Part shown: in pieces, positions 1 through 8,926 of the stretch
Layout of the letters: each line of letters starts with the position of its first letter
Position numbering within the stretch: the first letter of the stretch is position 1
DNA from: a virus
IMG/VR virus record: IMGVR_UViG_3300037674_000223
Location: 1-48,676 of that record
Length of the DNA: 48,676 nt
Direction: 5' to 3' (one strand)
Program-made: the position numbers and the translations under genes
Notes under the pieces: model-generated
The model's input: the letters and a program-made list of their open reading frames with translations, nothing else
Databases searched by the model: none
What the model was told of the DNA's origin: nothing

Positions 1-615
1 GATAGAGTACAAATGGAAGATGAGAGTGGTCTTGTTATATTAGAAAAAGCAAATGCTACTACAGGTCATGCAGAATATATATTACATGAAACAGATTCTA
101 GTGGTGTAGCTTCTTCAGGAACAAAAAATAGTTTTAACTATACACCTGTACCATATAACATAAGTTTAAATGTTTATGCCTTTACAGCAACTGCTGAAAA
201 TGGTTTACAAATTGTAGAACAAATTTTACCTTTCTTTCAACCAGATTATACGGTTACAGTAAATGTTTTACCTGAAATGAATATAAAAAGAGACGTACCA
301 ATTGTTCTTAACACTATTAATTATGAAGATAGTTATGATGGTGCTTTTACAAATAGAAGAGCAGTAATATATACAATGAATTTTACAGCGAAGACATACT
401 TATTTGGTCCTACTTCTAATGCAGGTGTTATCAAAAAAGTACAATCAGAATTATATACATCTTCAAATTGGGATACTGCTTCACGTGAAGAAAGAATAAT
501 AGTTGTGCCTGATCCAATAACAGCTGACGCTGATGATGATTTTGGATTTACAACAACTATAAGTAATTATACCGATGGTAAAAAATATAACCCAAAAACT
601 GGACAAGATGAGTAA
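1..615 (+). CDS. gp15: Tail sheath stabiliser gp15 (5'-truncated)
   Basis: C-terminal part of the proximal tail sheath stabilisation protein, which in T4 forms a ring at the head-facing end of the contractile tail. The frame is open back to base 1 with no stop, so the gene starts before the window; the first internal Met is at base 13. About 204 residues are visible, against 272 for all of T4 gp15. The segment EQILPFFQPDYTVTV is typical of the marine gp15 family, and its place directly before the two terminase genes matches the 15-16-17 order of T4-like phages. The ending is acidic (GQDE). Identity rests on this motif and on synteny. Confidence 0.8.
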   Translation, partial: DRVQMEDESGLVILEKANATTGHAEYILHETDSSGVASSGTKNSFNYTPVPYNISLNVYAFTATAENGLQIVEQILPFFQPDYTVTVNVLPEMNIKRDVPIVLNTINYEDSYDGAFTNRRAVIYTMNFTAKTYLFGPTSNAGVIKKVQSELYTSSNWDTASREERIIVVPDPITADADDDFGFTTTISNYTDGKKYNPKTGQDE

Positions 616-620
616 ATATT

Positions 621-1100
621 ATGAGCAATATAGAAGAAAAAGTAAATGAAATTTTAGGTATTGAGACTGCAACTGAAAACGCTGTGGTAGAAAAAAAAGA
701 ATTTAAACCTCTAGTTCCTAGAGTTGAAGATAAAGATAAGACAGACGTAGATAACGATTACAAATATAGTAGAGATAACTATTTCCATTTAATAGATAAA
801 GGTAATGAAGCTATTGATGGTATATTAGAAATTGCAAAAGAAGGCCAACACCCTAGAGCATATGAAGTTGCAGGACAATTATTAGGACAAGTTGCAACTA
901 CAGTTGATAAATTACAAGACTTACAAAAGAAATTAAAAGAATTAAAAGAAGTACCAAAGATTGCAAGTACAAATGTTAAGAATGCTCTTTTTGTTGGATC
1001 AACTGCTGAATTACAAAAGATGTTAAATAGAAAACAAGAAGATGAGAATATTGAAAGCAAAAACGTTACACCCGAACAAAAGGATAATACCGATAAGTGA
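621..1100 (+). CDS. gp16: Terminase small subunit gp16
   Basis: Small subunit of the DNA-packaging terminase, which regulates the large-subunit motor and recognises DNA. The 159 residues are close to T4 gp16 (164). The N-terminal third is charged and variable. The central part (about 50-115, with DNYFHLIDKGNEAIDGI and a long Lys/Glu-rich helix ending KLKELKEV) is the helical hairpin used for oligomerisation. The gene starts 5 bases after gp15 and is followed by an overlapping small ORF and then gp17. Synteny and the helical pattern make the call secure. Confidence 0.85.
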   Translation: MSNIEEKVNEILGIETATENAVVEKKEFKPLVPRVEDKDKTDVDNDYKYSRDNYFHLIDKGNEAIDGILEIAKEGQHPRAYEVAGQLLGQVATTVDKLQDLQKKLKELKEVPKIASTNVKNALFVGSTAELQKMLNRKQEDENIESKNVTPEQKDNTDK

Positions 1101-1332
1101 TATAACTTATCTTAAAACTCACGGCGTACCGTTAAAAGAATTAATTGATGGACAAGAATTGATTAACCCTATAGAGGTTTACACACATAAAATAAGTGAG
1201 AATATTAGATATGGAGTTAATGGAAAAATATATATGGAGAAAAAGTGGAGTGTACATAAAGGCAACCAAAGATTAAAAGCTGCCTTAAAATTAGGTTACA
1301 CACACATAGAGGCAATAGTAATAAATGAGTGA
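1042..1332 (+). CDS. Small ParB-like domain protein between terminase genes
   Basis: A 96-residue basic protein wedged between gp16 and gp17. It overlaps the end of gp16 by 59 bases and the gp17 start by 8. The ATG at 1042 follows AAGAA, a weak ribosome site. The pattern (ISDI, then LIDGQELINPIEVY, then a C-terminal VHKGNQRLKAALKLGY) resembles the ParB N-terminal fold, where a GNxR-type motif binds or hydrolyses nucleotide. Whether it acts in packaging is unknown. The long overlap suggests translational coupling to the terminase. It could also be a diverged regulatory DNA-binding protein. Confidence 0.6.
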   Translation: MRILKAKTLHPNKRIIPISDITYLKTHGVPLKELIDGQELINPIEVYTHKISENIRYGVNGKIYMEKKWSVHKGNQRLKAALKLGYTHIEAIVINE

Positions 1333-2959
1333 AGCATATTTAGGAAACCCGAATTTAAAAAAGATTAATACACCACAACATTTTAGTAAAGAACAAATAT
1401 TAGAATATCAAAAGTGTGCTGAGAACCCTATTTACTTTATGGAAAATTATATCCAGATTGTATCACTTGACGAGGGTTTAATACCTTTTAAGATGTATCC
1501 TTTTCAAAAGACAATAGTAAATACGATACATGATAATAGATTTACAATCTGTAAACTACCAAGACAATCAGGAAAATCCACAACAACAGTATCATATCTT
1601 TTACATTTTGCATTATTTAATCCAAATAGTAATATTGCCATACTTGCCAATAAGTCCTCTACTGCTAGAGATATTTTAAGTAGAGTACAATTAGCATATG
1701 AAAATTTACCAAAGTGGTTACAACAAGGTGTAATTAATTGGAACAAAGGTAATATAGAATTAGAAAACAAATCAGTTATTGTGGCGGCTGCTACATCTTC
1801 AAGTGCTATCCGAGGTGGTTCATATAATATAATATTTCTTGACGAGTTTGCTTTCGTACCTACTAATATTGCTGAATTGTTTTTTAGTTCAGTTTATCCT
1901 ACAATATCTGCTGGTACAAAAACTAAAATGGTTATAGTATCTACACCTTATGGTATGAATATGTTTTATAAACTTTGGATGGATTCTCAATCCAAGAAAA
2001 ATGATTATATACCTATTGAAGTACATTGGAGTGAAGTACCAGGACGTGATGAAAAATGGAAAGAACAAACTATACGTAATACAAGTGAGGAACAATTTCA
2101 ACAAGAGTTTGAGTGTGAGTTTTTAGGTTCTGTAAATACTTTAATATCAGCTACTAAAATTAAACAAATACCTATTATAAATCCTATAAAATCGGCTCAA
2201 GGTGTTGATATATACGAAGATAAAATAGAAGGACATACTTATGTTTGTACAGTGGACGTTTCAAGAGGTGTTGATAAAGATTATTCTGCCTTTCTGGTAT
2301 TTGATGTATCTAAAATGCCTTACAAAGTTGTGGCCAAATATAGAAGTAACGAGATTAAACCCTTTGTATTTCCTAATATAATTAACAGAGTATGTTTAGC
2401 ATATAATCATGCTCATATATTAACAGAGGTTAATGATATAGGTCAGCAAGTAGCAGAGGCTTTACAGTTTGAAATTGAATATCCTAATATATTAATGACT
2501 ACTCAAAAAGGTCGTGCTGGTCAAATATTAGGTGCAATGTTTAGTGGTCGTGGTTCATCTATGGGTGTTCGTATGACAAAACAGATAAAAAGAGTTGGTT
2601 GTTCTAACTTAAAAACTGTAGTTGAAGGAGATAAACTTATAATAAATGATTGGCATATTATACAGGAGATGTCAACCTTTACTAAAAGAGGCCAAAGTTG
2701 GCAGGCTGAAGACGGATCAAATGATGATTTAATGATGTGTTTAGTCATATTTGGTTGGTTATCTAATCAACCTTTCTTTAAAGAATTGTCTAATACTAAT
2801 GCTCGTTTAAAAATGTATGAGGAACAAAAGAATTTGATAGAGCAAGACATGGCACCGTTTGGTTTTGTAGACGATGGTGTTCACGATCCAGAGGAAGATG
2901 AGGAAGCTGTTGATGAATATGGTACCAGGTGGTTTCCGGCAACAAGAAAAGGTCAATAG
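1325..2959 (+). CDS. gp17: Terminase large subunit gp17
   Basis: ATP-driven packaging motor and headful nuclease. The N-terminal ATPase shows Walker A PRQSGKST (about 79-86) and Walker B IIFLDEFAF (D173/E174). The C-terminal RNase H-like nuclease shows three acidic positions: D311 in TVDVSRG, E368 in LTEVND, and D467/D468 in SNDDLMM, corresponding to the T4 Asp-Glu-Asp triad. At 544 residues it is shorter than T4 gp17 (610) but complete. Its start overlaps the preceding ORF. The C terminus is acidic. Confidence 0.97.
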   Translation: MSEAYLGNPNLKKINTPQHFSKEQILEYQKCAENPIYFMENYIQIVSLDEGLIPFKMYPFQKTIVNTIHDNRFTICKLPRQSGKSTTTVSYLLHFALFNPNSNIAILANKSSTARDILSRVQLAYENLPKWLQQGVINWNKGNIELENKSVIVAAATSSSAIRGGSYNIIFLDEFAFVPTNIAELFFSSVYPTISAGTKTKMVIVSTPYGMNMFYKLWMDSQSKKNDYIPIEVHWSEVPGRDEKWKEQTIRNTSEEQFQQEFECEFLGSVNTLISATKIKQIPIINPIKSAQGVDIYEDKIEGHTYVCTVDVSRGVDKDYSAFLVFDVSKMPYKVVAKYRSNEIKPFVFPNIINRVCLAYNHAHILTEVNDIGQQVAEALQFEIEYPNILMTTQKGRAGQILGAMFSGRGSSMGVRMTKQIKRVGCSNLKTVVEGDKLIINDWHIIQEMSTFTKRGQSWQAEDGSNDDLMMCLVIFGWLSNQPFFKELSNTNARLKMYEEQKNLIEQDMAPFGFVDDGVHDPEEDEEAVDEYGTRWFPATRKGQ

Positions 2960-2977
2960 TCTACAATATCCAACATT

Positions 2978-2985
2978 TATAAATA
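2978..2985 (+). promoter_or_regulatory. T4-type late promoter TATAAATA upstream of gp18
   Basis: Exact match to the T4 late promoter -10 element TATAAATA, recognised by gp55-programmed RNA polymerase with the gp45 clamp as activator. It lies 93 bases before the sheath gene start, in the only sizeable gap between gp17 and gp18. The resulting leader has a CGTAAG-AAAA-CTTACG hairpin (3013-3028), a 14-base palindrome (3050-3063) and a GAGGAG ribosome site. Confidence 0.8.
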
Positions 2986-3012
2986 CCTTTAACTGATACG
3001 TTTAAATATGGG

Positions 3013-3063
3013 CGTAAGAAAACTTACGATTTGTGAAATATACAATTAATAATTAGCTAATTA
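3013..3063 (+). promoter_or_regulatory. Two stem-loops in the gp18 leader
   Basis: Bases 3013-3028 form a perfect 6-bp stem closed by an AAAA tetraloop. Bases 3050-3063 are a perfect palindrome (TAATTAGCTAATTA) ending just before the GAGGAG ribosome site. In a late transcript starting near 2991 both would sit in the 5' leader. A role in mRNA stability or in exposing the ribosome site is inference. Confidence 0.45.
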
Positions 3064-3078
3064 AGAGGAGAATAACCT

Positions 3079-5004
3079 ATGGCATTTCAAGTATCACCAG
3101 GCGTTCTCGTTCAGGAGAAAGATTTAACAAGAATCATTCCCGCTGTATCAACATCAATTGGTGCCTTTGCTGGCGAGTTCAGAAAAGGTCCTTTAGATGA
3201 GGTTACATCAATCTCTAGTGAGCAAGAGTTAGTAACAGTTTTCGGCAAACCGGATTCAAATAATTTTGAATCTTTTTTTACAGCTGCAAACTTTTTATCT
3301 TACTCTAACGCATTAAGAGTTGTACGAGCACAAAATACTGGTTTAGCAAACGCTTCCGTTTCAGGAAGTTTGTTTGTGGTAAAGAACACACAAGACTATC
3401 AGGATAACTATTCTGGTGGAGCGGCTACAGTTGGAGAATGGGCAGCTAGAACAGCAGGAGCTTGGGGTAATACCTTAAAAGTTTCTGTATGTCACAGCGC
3501 AACAGGTTTTCAAGAAGACGCTAAAACAACAATCGCTGACACAGCTATGGCTGTTGGTCATACGACAGTAACATTAACATCTGGAACAGGCTTTAACGTA
3601 GGAGACATAGTTGAGTTTTCTAAAACAGCTGCAGGTTCAGATTATGATGGTTACAAATATAAAATAACAAGTATCGCAACAAACGATATTACATTTACAA
3701 GAGCAGACACAGGTCAAGGTGGATTACATATAGTTCCAGCTAATGGTGCAAACGTAAAGAGACTTTGGGAATACTATGACATGGTGTCAAGTGCTCCTGG
3801 AACATCTCCATTTGCAACTTCAAAAGCAGCTACTAACGATGAAATGCACGTGGTCGTGGTAGACGAAGATGGCGACATAACAGGAACACGTGGTGAAGTG
3901 TTAGAAGTTTATGATAAAGTATCAAAAGCTTCAGACGCAAAAACACCACAAGGAGATTCAAATTACTATGCAAACGTAGTTTACAATAGATCAAGTTATA
4001 TCTATTGGATGGATCACCATGCTTCTGGATCAAATTTTGGAACAGCAGCTAGTGGAATTACTTTCGCAGCTATTAATACACCAAAATCTGACAGTCTACA
4101 AGCAGGCGCTGACGGTTCAGCCGCTTCTACAGGAGAAATCAAAACAGCATACGAAATGTTTGAAGATTCTGAAACTGTGGACGTTGGTTTAATCATGGGC
4201 GGTAAATGTGACGCTACTAAAGTTGACGACTTAATCTCTATAGCAGAGAAAAGAAAAGACGCTATCGCATTCGTATCTCCAGAGAGATCAGATGTGGCTA
4301 ACGTTGCTTCTTCAATCACGCAAACACAAAACGTACTAGCATTTATGAACGGTATCCGTTCTTCATCTTACGTTGTGTTGGATAGTGGTTACAAGTATAT
4401 GTACGACAGATATAATGACGTATATAGATATGTACCATTAAATGGAGATATTGCAGGTCTAGCAGCTAGAACCGATATAATCGCAGATAGTTGGTGGTCA
4501 CCGGCAGGTCTTAACAGAGGTATTATCAGAGGTGCAGTTAAACTAGCATACAATCCAAGTAAAGCACAAAGAGACGAGTTATATAAAGCTCGTGTTAATC
4601 CTGTGGTAACTTTCCCAGGACAAGGCACAGTTCTTTTTGGTGACAAAACTGGATTAAGTGCTCCAAGTGCTTTTGATAGAATCAATGTTAGAAGATTGTT
4701 TATTATTTTAGAGAAGGCAATAGCAACTGCTTCTAAATATCAACTCTTTGAGTTCAATGATGAATTTACAAGAGCTAACTTTAGAAACATTGTAGAACCT
4801 TTTTTAAGAGAAGTACAAGGTAGACGAGGTCTAACAGACTTTATGGTAGTATGTGACGAAACAAATAACACAGGTGAAGTAATTGATAGAAATGAATTTA
4901 TTGCTGAGATATTTATTAAACCAGCAAGAAGTATCAACTTTATTACATTACAATTCATCGCAACACGGACTGGCGTTTCTTTTGAAGAAGTCGCAGGCGG
5001 TTAA
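3079..5004 (+). CDS. gp18: Tail sheath protein gp18
   Basis: Contractile tail sheath subunit, 641 residues (T4: 659). The N terminus (VSPGVLVQEKDLT, then STSIGAFAGEFRKGP) is the conserved start of phage sheath proteins. The C-terminal third (about 480-640), with FPGQGTVLFGDKT, INVRRLFIILEKAI and FEFNDEFTRANFR, is the domain packing on the tube and is the most conserved part. The middle is rich in Gly/Ala/Ser/Thr, as expected for the variable surface domain. A GAGGAG ribosome site and late promoter precede it, and gp19 follows after 23 bases. Confidence 0.96.
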   Translation: MAFQVSPGVLVQEKDLTRIIPAVSTSIGAFAGEFRKGPLDEVTSISSEQELVTVFGKPDSNNFESFFTAANFLSYSNALRVVRAQNTGLANASVSGSLFVVKNTQDYQDNYSGGAATVGEWAARTAGAWGNTLKVSVCHSATGFQEDAKTTIADTAMAVGHTTVTLTSGTGFNVGDIVEFSKTAAGSDYDGYKYKITSIATNDITFTRADTGQGGLHIVPANGANVKRLWEYYDMVSSAPGTSPFATSKAATNDEMHVVVVDEDGDITGTRGEVLEVYDKVSKASDAKTPQGDSNYYANVVYNRSSYIYWMDHHASGSNFGTAASGITFAAINTPKSDSLQAGADGSAASTGEIKTAYEMFEDSETVDVGLIMGGKCDATKVDDLISIAEKRKDAIAFVSPERSDVANVASSITQTQNVLAFMNGIRSSSYVVLDSGYKYMYDRYNDVYRYVPLNGDIAGLAARTDIIADSWWSPAGLNRGIIRGAVKLAYNPSKAQRDELYKARVNPVVTFPGQGTVLFGDKTGLSAPSAFDRINVRRLFIILEKAIATASKYQLFEFNDEFTRANFRNIVEPFLREVQGRRGLTDFMVVCDETNNTGEVIDRNEFIAEIFIKPARSINFITLQFIATRTGVSFEEVAGG

Positions 5005-5027
5005 TAGTAGAGAAGGAGAAATAAAAA

Positions 5028-5555
5028 ATGGCAAACATTAATGACTTCAAAGCTAAACTTGCAGGCGGTGGCGCAAGAGCCAATCAGTTTAAGGTTACAA
5101 TGCCTTTTCCTGGTTACGCACAAGTTGGTGGCGAAATAGAAGACTTAGCGTTTTTATGTACAGCTACATCTATACCGAGCATGACAGTTGCAAACGTCAA
5201 TGTTCCTTTTAGAGGTAGAGCTATAAAAATAGCAGGTGATAGAACAATTCCGGCATGGTCAATTACGGTACTAAACGATACAAATTTCAAAATCAGAAAT
5301 GCTTTTGAAAGATGGCAGAATGGTATTAATAATATGACTGACAACGAGGGATTAACTAATCCAGTTGATTACCAAGTTGACGCATTTGTAGATCATCTTG
5401 ACAGAAACGGTAATAACATTAAATCGTATACTTTGAGAGGTTTATACCCGACAGAGATAACAGGTATTGATTTAAGTATGGGCGAAACAACAGAAATTGA
5501 AACTTTTGGTGTTACGTTTGAATATCAATACTTTGAAACAAATACTACAACGTAA
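5028..5555 (+). CDS. gp19: Tail tube protein gp19
   Basis: Inner tail tube subunit, 175 residues (T4: 163). It has the tube fold signature: ANQFKVTMPFP at the N terminus, FLCTATSIPSMTV, a hairpin around GDRTIPAWSITVLND, then RNAFERWQNGIN, and a terminal beta strand GVTFEYQYFE. It is co-transcribed with the sheath gene (AGAAGGAGA ribosome site) and followed at once by a strong terminator. A related fold is seen again at 13357-13977. Confidence 0.95.
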   Translation: MANINDFKAKLAGGGARANQFKVTMPFPGYAQVGGEIEDLAFLCTATSIPSMTVANVNVPFRGRAIKIAGDRTIPAWSITVLNDTNFKIRNAFERWQNGINNMTDNEGLTNPVDYQVDAFVDHLDRNGNNIKSYTLRGLYPTEITGIDLSMGETTEIETFGVTFEYQYFETNTTT

Positions 5556-5567
5556 TAAAAAATTAGG

Positions 5568-5591
5568 GGGCGGTCTTCGGATCGCCCTTTT
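5568..5591 (+). terminator. Rho-independent terminator after gp19
   Basis: An 8-bp stem GGGCGGTC / GATCGCCC closes a TTCG tetraloop, followed by TTTT. GC-rich against an AT-rich background. It separates the sheath-tube transcript from the portal gene. Confidence 0.88.
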
Positions 5592-5599
5592 AAAACCAT

Positions 5600-5607
5600 T
5601 ATAAGTA
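5600..5607 (+). promoter_or_regulatory. Variant late promoter TATAAGTA before portal gene
   Basis: Seven of eight bases match TATAAATA. It lies between the gp19 terminator and the portal gene start (29 bases upstream), where a new promoter is needed. Weaker evidence than the exact matches elsewhere. Confidence 0.45.
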
Positions 5608-5636
5608 GTATCGTATAAACAACTAGGAGTTAAATT

Positions 5637-7154
5637 ATGGCAGAATTTTTTGGATTTAAGATTACCAGAGATAAACCTAAATCCGATCCAAAACAAAACT
5701 TTAGTACACCTCAAGCAGAGGACGGCACACAAGTTGTCGCCGCTGGAGGATATTTTGCGTCTCACCTTGACATGGAAGGTAACGCAAAGACTGAAGCAGA
5801 CCTCATAAGAAGATACAGAGAAATTTCAATACATCCAGAATGTGATATGGCAATTGAGGATATTGTCAATGAAGCAATAGTTTCAAATGAAAATAGACAA
5901 GCTGTTAGATTAATAACAGATGGTGTACCTTATGGACGTGATGTAAAGAGACGAGTAGAGGAAGAATTTGCAGAAATATTAAGATTAATGCAATTCAACA
6001 CTAGAGGTCACGACCTTTTTAGACGTTGGTATGTTGATGGTAGAATTTATTTCCAAAAAATAATAGATACCGAAACAGGCAAAATGGGTATTACTGAACT
6101 TAAATACATAGACCCACGAAAAATTAAAAAGATTAGAGAAGTAAGAAAGAGAAGACCAGACGGAGTTGCTCCATCGGCTACGAATTTAGTAGACGAAACT
6201 ATGGAGTATTTTTTGTATAATGAAAGAGGTGTAGGTGGTGCTAGTTTACAAGGTATTAAAATAGCAATAGATACAATCGCATTTTGTCCGTCAGGATTAA
6301 TAGATCAAAATAAAAATATAGTTTTATCATATTTACATAAAGCAATTAAACCAGTTAATCAATTAAGAATGATTGAAGACGCTGCTGTTATTTACAGAAT
6401 AGCAAGAGCACCTGAAAGAAGAATATTTAAAATTGATGTTGGTAATTTGCCTAAAATGAAAGCTGAACAATATTTAAGAGACGTTATGGCAAGATATAGA
6501 AACAAACTTGTATATGACGCAGCTACTGGTGAAATTAGAGACGATAGAAACTATATGTCAATGTTAGAGGACTTTTGGTTACCAAGTAGAGACGGTGGTA
6601 GAGGTACAGATATTTCTACATTACCAGGAGGCCAAAATCTAGGAGAAATTACAGACATAGAATACTTTAGAGCAAAACTTTATAGATCATTGAATGTACC
6701 ATCAAGTAGATTAGAAGCTTCAACAGGATTTAATTTAGGAAGATCAACAGAAATAACAAGAGACGAATTAAAATTTACTAAATTTGTTCAAAGATTAAGA
6801 AAGAAATTTATTGAACTGTTTAATGATATTTTAAGAACACAATTAGTATTAAAAGGAATCATTGCTGAAGAAGAATGGCCAATGATTAGAGATAATATAT
6901 TCTATGACTTTTTACAAGACGGTCACTTTGCAGAATTAAAGCAGGCTGAAATGTTAAAAGATAGAGTAGCATTAGCAAATGATGTAAGAGACTATGTTGG
7001 AAAATATTTTTCAGTTGAATATGTTAGAAAAAATATATTAAAACAATCAGCTCAAGACATAGAAAAAATAGATAATCAAATTAAAAGAGAAGTTGATAAA
7101 GGAATCATATCATCACCTGGAAATCAGGTTGTTGATAGTGAAGATACTTATTAA
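5637..7154 (+). CDS. gp20: Portal vertex protein gp20
   Basis: Dodecameric portal protein: DNA channel, connector for the neck and nucleator of prohead assembly. The 505 residues compare with 524 in T4. Recognisable stretches include IHPECDMAIEDIVNEAI near residue 60, GRIYFQKIIDTETGKMGI, FLPSRDGGRGT-type sequence as WLPSRDGGRGTDISTLPGG (about 317-335), and RSLNVPSSRLEAS followed by GRSTEITRDELKFTKFV. The C-terminal 60 residues are charged. A TAGGAG ribosome site precedes the ATG. Confidence 0.97.
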   Translation: MAEFFGFKITRDKPKSDPKQNFSTPQAEDGTQVVAAGGYFASHLDMEGNAKTEADLIRRYREISIHPECDMAIEDIVNEAIVSNENRQAVRLITDGVPYGRDVKRRVEEEFAEILRLMQFNTRGHDLFRRWYVDGRIYFQKIIDTETGKMGITELKYIDPRKIKKIREVRKRRPDGVAPSATNLVDETMEYFLYNERGVGGASLQGIKIAIDTIAFCPSGLIDQNKNIVLSYLHKAIKPVNQLRMIEDAAVIYRIARAPERRIFKIDVGNLPKMKAEQYLRDVMARYRNKLVYDAATGEIRDDRNYMSMLEDFWLPSRDGGRGTDISTLPGGQNLGEITDIEYFRAKLYRSLNVPSSRLEASTGFNLGRSTEITRDELKFTKFVQRLRKKFIELFNDILRTQLVLKGIIAEEEWPMIRDNIFYDFLQDGHFAELKQAEMLKDRVALANDVRDYVGKYFSVEYVRKNILKQSAQDIEKIDNQIKREVDKGIISSPGNQVVDSEDTY

Positions 7155-7174
7155 TAAATGGAAAGGAATGAAAC

Positions 7175-7570
7175 ATGCCAAATCAAGAAATAAAAAACTT
7201 TATAGATAAATTAGGTACAGGCGATAATGCCGGAGCCGGTGACGCTTTTAAAGACGCATTAAGAGGAAAAGTAGGAGACGCATTAGATCAGAGAAGACAA
7301 GATATAGCTGGTAAAATGTTTGCTGAACCTCATAGTGATAAAAAACCTGAAGTAGCAACTCCAGGACAATTCAACAGAGACGGAACAATAACAAATGCTG
7401 ACGGTACGGACGGTAAAACAGCTGCTGATTTATCAGCAGAGACTAAACCTGAAATAGCAGAACCATTTGCTGAACCGGTGCCAGCTGCACCAGAAACTCC
7501 AGCAGTTGATACTCCAGCAGTTGATACTCCAGCAGTTGAAGCTCCAGCAGAAGCACCAACAGAAACATAA
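7175..7570 (+). CDS. gp67: Prohead core protein (gp67-like)
   Basis: A 131-residue hydrophilic protein in the slot of T4 gene 67, between portal and protease. The N-terminal half has a helical segment DALRGKVGDALDQRRQ and is basic. The C-terminal half is Ala/Pro/Glu-rich and contains three VDTPA/VEAPA repeats encoded by 15-base tandem repeats. Core proteins of this class fill the prohead and are cut to small peptides by gp21. The assignment rests on position and composition, because the family is poorly conserved. Confidence 0.6.
   Translation: MPNQEIKNFIDKLGTGDNAGAGDAFKDALRGKVGDALDQRRQDIAGKMFAEPHSDKKPEVATPGQFNRDGTITNADGTDGKTAADLSAETKPEIAEPFAEPVPAAPETPAVDTPAVDTPAVEAPAEAPTET
7496..7540 (+). 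repeat. 15-bp tandem repeat in core protein gene
   Basis: Three tandem copies of ACTCCAGCAGTTGAT (the third ends in A), continued by a partial copy to 7550. In frame it encodes VDTPA-type pentapeptides. The repeat also keeps another frame open, which makes the next gene look artificially longer at its 5' end. Confidence 0.9.
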
Positions 7571-7574
7571 AATT

Positions 7575-7832
7575 ATGTTGAGAGTTAGTGACATTGTGGA
7601 AAATAATAAACTATTTGATAGCAACGCATATAAAGGATTACCTCCGGTTATGCAGTCTGCTGTTAAAGAAGTTTTTGAAATCATAGAAAAAGACAAAGAT
7701 ATTACTGCTGATAATATAGTAGTAAAATTTGAAAGTGCTTTAGATGATGTCGCTACTCTAAACAGTTTAGAAAAAGAACAATTAGAACAATATTTTGATG
7801 AAGAAATAATAGAGAAATTAGGAGAGGAATAA
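7575..7832 (+). CDS. Small acidic protein, possible gp68-like core protein
   Basis: An 85-residue acidic protein starting at the ATG at 7575, 4 bases after the core protein stop. The frame is open further upstream, but that part runs antiphase through the 15-bp repeat and reads as meaningless Gln/Leu repeats, so 7575 is preferred. The sequence is helical (VMQSAVKEVFEIIEKDK, then a Glu-rich C terminus). The position matches T4 gene 68 (prohead core), but there is no clear sequence evidence. Function not recognised. Confidence 0.6.
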   Translation: MLRVSDIVENNKLFDSNAYKGLPPVMQSAVKEVFEIIEKDKDITADNIVVKFESALDDVATLNSLEKEQLEQYFDEEIIEKLGEE

Positions 7833-7835
7833 TAG

Positions 7836-8228
7836 ATGGCTGATACGGTAACAACACAAACAATAGCTGATACATCTGGTATCAAGTACGTAGTAAAAAT
7901 GACCAATGTTTCAGATGGAACTGGTGAGTCTATGGTAACAAAGGTTGACGCTAGCGCATTAACTTTTATGACAGAAGATGGTAAGAGAAAATTAAGTAAG
8001 ATATGGTATTCTGTAAATACGTCAAATAATAAGTCAGCCGTTGAGTTATTATGGGACGGAGTAACCAATTCAACTATATGTTTTCTATCAGGAAATGGTC
8101 ATTGGGATTTAAGAACACCTGGAAATGAGATTATAAACAATGCTACTACACCAACAGGTGATGTATTGTTAAGTACAAAAGATTTTGCTATAGGCGATAA
8201 TTACACAATTATTGTTGAGTTTAGATAG
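7836..8228 (+). CDS. Unrecognised beta-rich late protein
   Basis: A 130-residue protein with alternating hydrophobic and Thr/Ser-rich segments, suggesting an all-beta fold (TIADTSGIKYVVKM, LSKIWYSVNTS, AVELLWDG, NYTIIVEF). It begins 3 bases after the preceding gene and sits inside the head-assembly operon just before the protease promoter, so a minor virion or decoration role is plausible. I do not recognise the family. Confidence 0.65.
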   Translation: MADTVTTQTIADTSGIKYVVKMTNVSDGTGESMVTKVDASALTFMTEDGKRKLSKIWYSVNTSNNKSAVELLWDGVTNSTICFLSGNGHWDLRTPGNEIINNATTPTGDVLLSTKDFAIGDNYTIIVEFR

Positions 8229-8235
8229 AAATTCT

Positions 8236-8243
8236 TATAAATA
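8236..8243 (+). promoter_or_regulatory. Late promoter TATAAATA before gp21
   Basis: Exact TATAAATA 27 bases before the protease start, followed by an AAAGGGAGAAA ribosome site. It gives the protease gene its own late transcript within the head operon. Confidence 0.8.
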
Positions 8244-8270
8244 TACATTAGAACCTACAAAAGGGAGAAA

Positions 8271-8915
8271 ATGAAATTAATATCCGAAGAAGTCCAAAAT
8301 GCAGAGTACATTGTAGAAGACAACAATGGAAAAAAGGACTACAAAATTAGAGGTATCTTTTTACAATCAGAAATTAGAAATAAAAATGGACGTGTTTATG
8401 AAAAAAACATACTTGAAAAAGAAGTAAGCAGATATAACAGAGAATTTATCAATAAAAGAAGGGCTTTTGGCGAGTTAGGACATCCTGATTCTCCAACTGT
8501 TAATTTGGAAAGAGTTAGTCATATGATAACTAAACTTCATCCAGATGGTACTAATTTTATTGGTGAAGCGAAGATAATGAATACCCCATACGGTAAGATT
8601 GTGAAAGGTCTTATAGATGAAGGCGCTCAATTAGGCGTATCATCAAGAGGTATGGGCTCGTTACAAACAAGAGGTGGTGTAAATTATGTAGGTAGAGATT
8701 TTTATTTAGCTACAGCAGCTGATATTGTTGCAGACCCTAGCGCTCCAGACGCTTTCGTAGAAGGTATAATGGAGAGTAAAGAGTGGGTTTGGGACAATGG
8801 TGTGCTCGTTGAAAAAGACTTAAGCGCTTGGAAACGAGACATAGAGACTGCAAAGAGACATGCTTTAGCAGAAGCTAAGGCGGAAGTCTTTAAAAGCTTT
8901 CTTAAAAAACTCTAG
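8271..8915 (+). CDS. gp21: Prohead protease gp21
   Basis: Maturation serine protease of the prohead, 214 residues (T4: 212). It has the herpes-assemblin-like fold signatures: AFGELGHPDSPTV with candidate catalytic His71, GVSSRGMGS with candidate Ser124 or Ser125, and ADIVADPSAPDAFVEGIM. In T4 it cleaves after hydrophobic-X-Glu sites in scaffold, capsid and packaged internal proteins. Sites of that form are visible here in gp23 (FMTE at residue 52) and at the N termini of three enzymes elsewhere in the window. Confidence 0.95.
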   Translation: MKLISEEVQNAEYIVEDNNGKKDYKIRGIFLQSEIRNKNGRVYEKNILEKEVSRYNREFINKRRAFGELGHPDSPTVNLERVSHMITKLHPDGTNFIGEAKIMNTPYGKIVKGLIDEGAQLGVSSRGMGSLQTRGGVNYVGRDFYLATAADIVADPSAPDAFVEGIMESKEWVWDNGVLVEKDLSAWKRDIETAKRHALAEAKAEVFKSFLKKL

Positions 8916-8918
8916 TTT

Positions 8919-8926
8919 TATAAATA
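8919..8926 (+). promoter_or_regulatory. Late promoter TATAAATA before gp22
   Basis: Exact TATAAATA just after the gp21 stop and 65 bases before the scaffold start. The leader contains an AT-rich palindrome, ATGTTTAAACAT, at 8963-8974, and an AAAGGAG ribosome site. Confidence 0.8.

Noticed and set aside
7467-7574. N-terminal extension of the small acidic protein at 7575
   Set aside because: It reads the 15-bp repeat of the upstream gene in the wrong frame, giving Gln/Leu repeats.
7433-8068. A 211-codon minus-strand ORF
   Set aside because: It lies antisense to three well-placed late genes, spans the 15-bp repeat, and encodes a Ser/Cys/Phe-rich sequence typical of reversed AT-rich coding sequence. 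No promoter or ribosome site.
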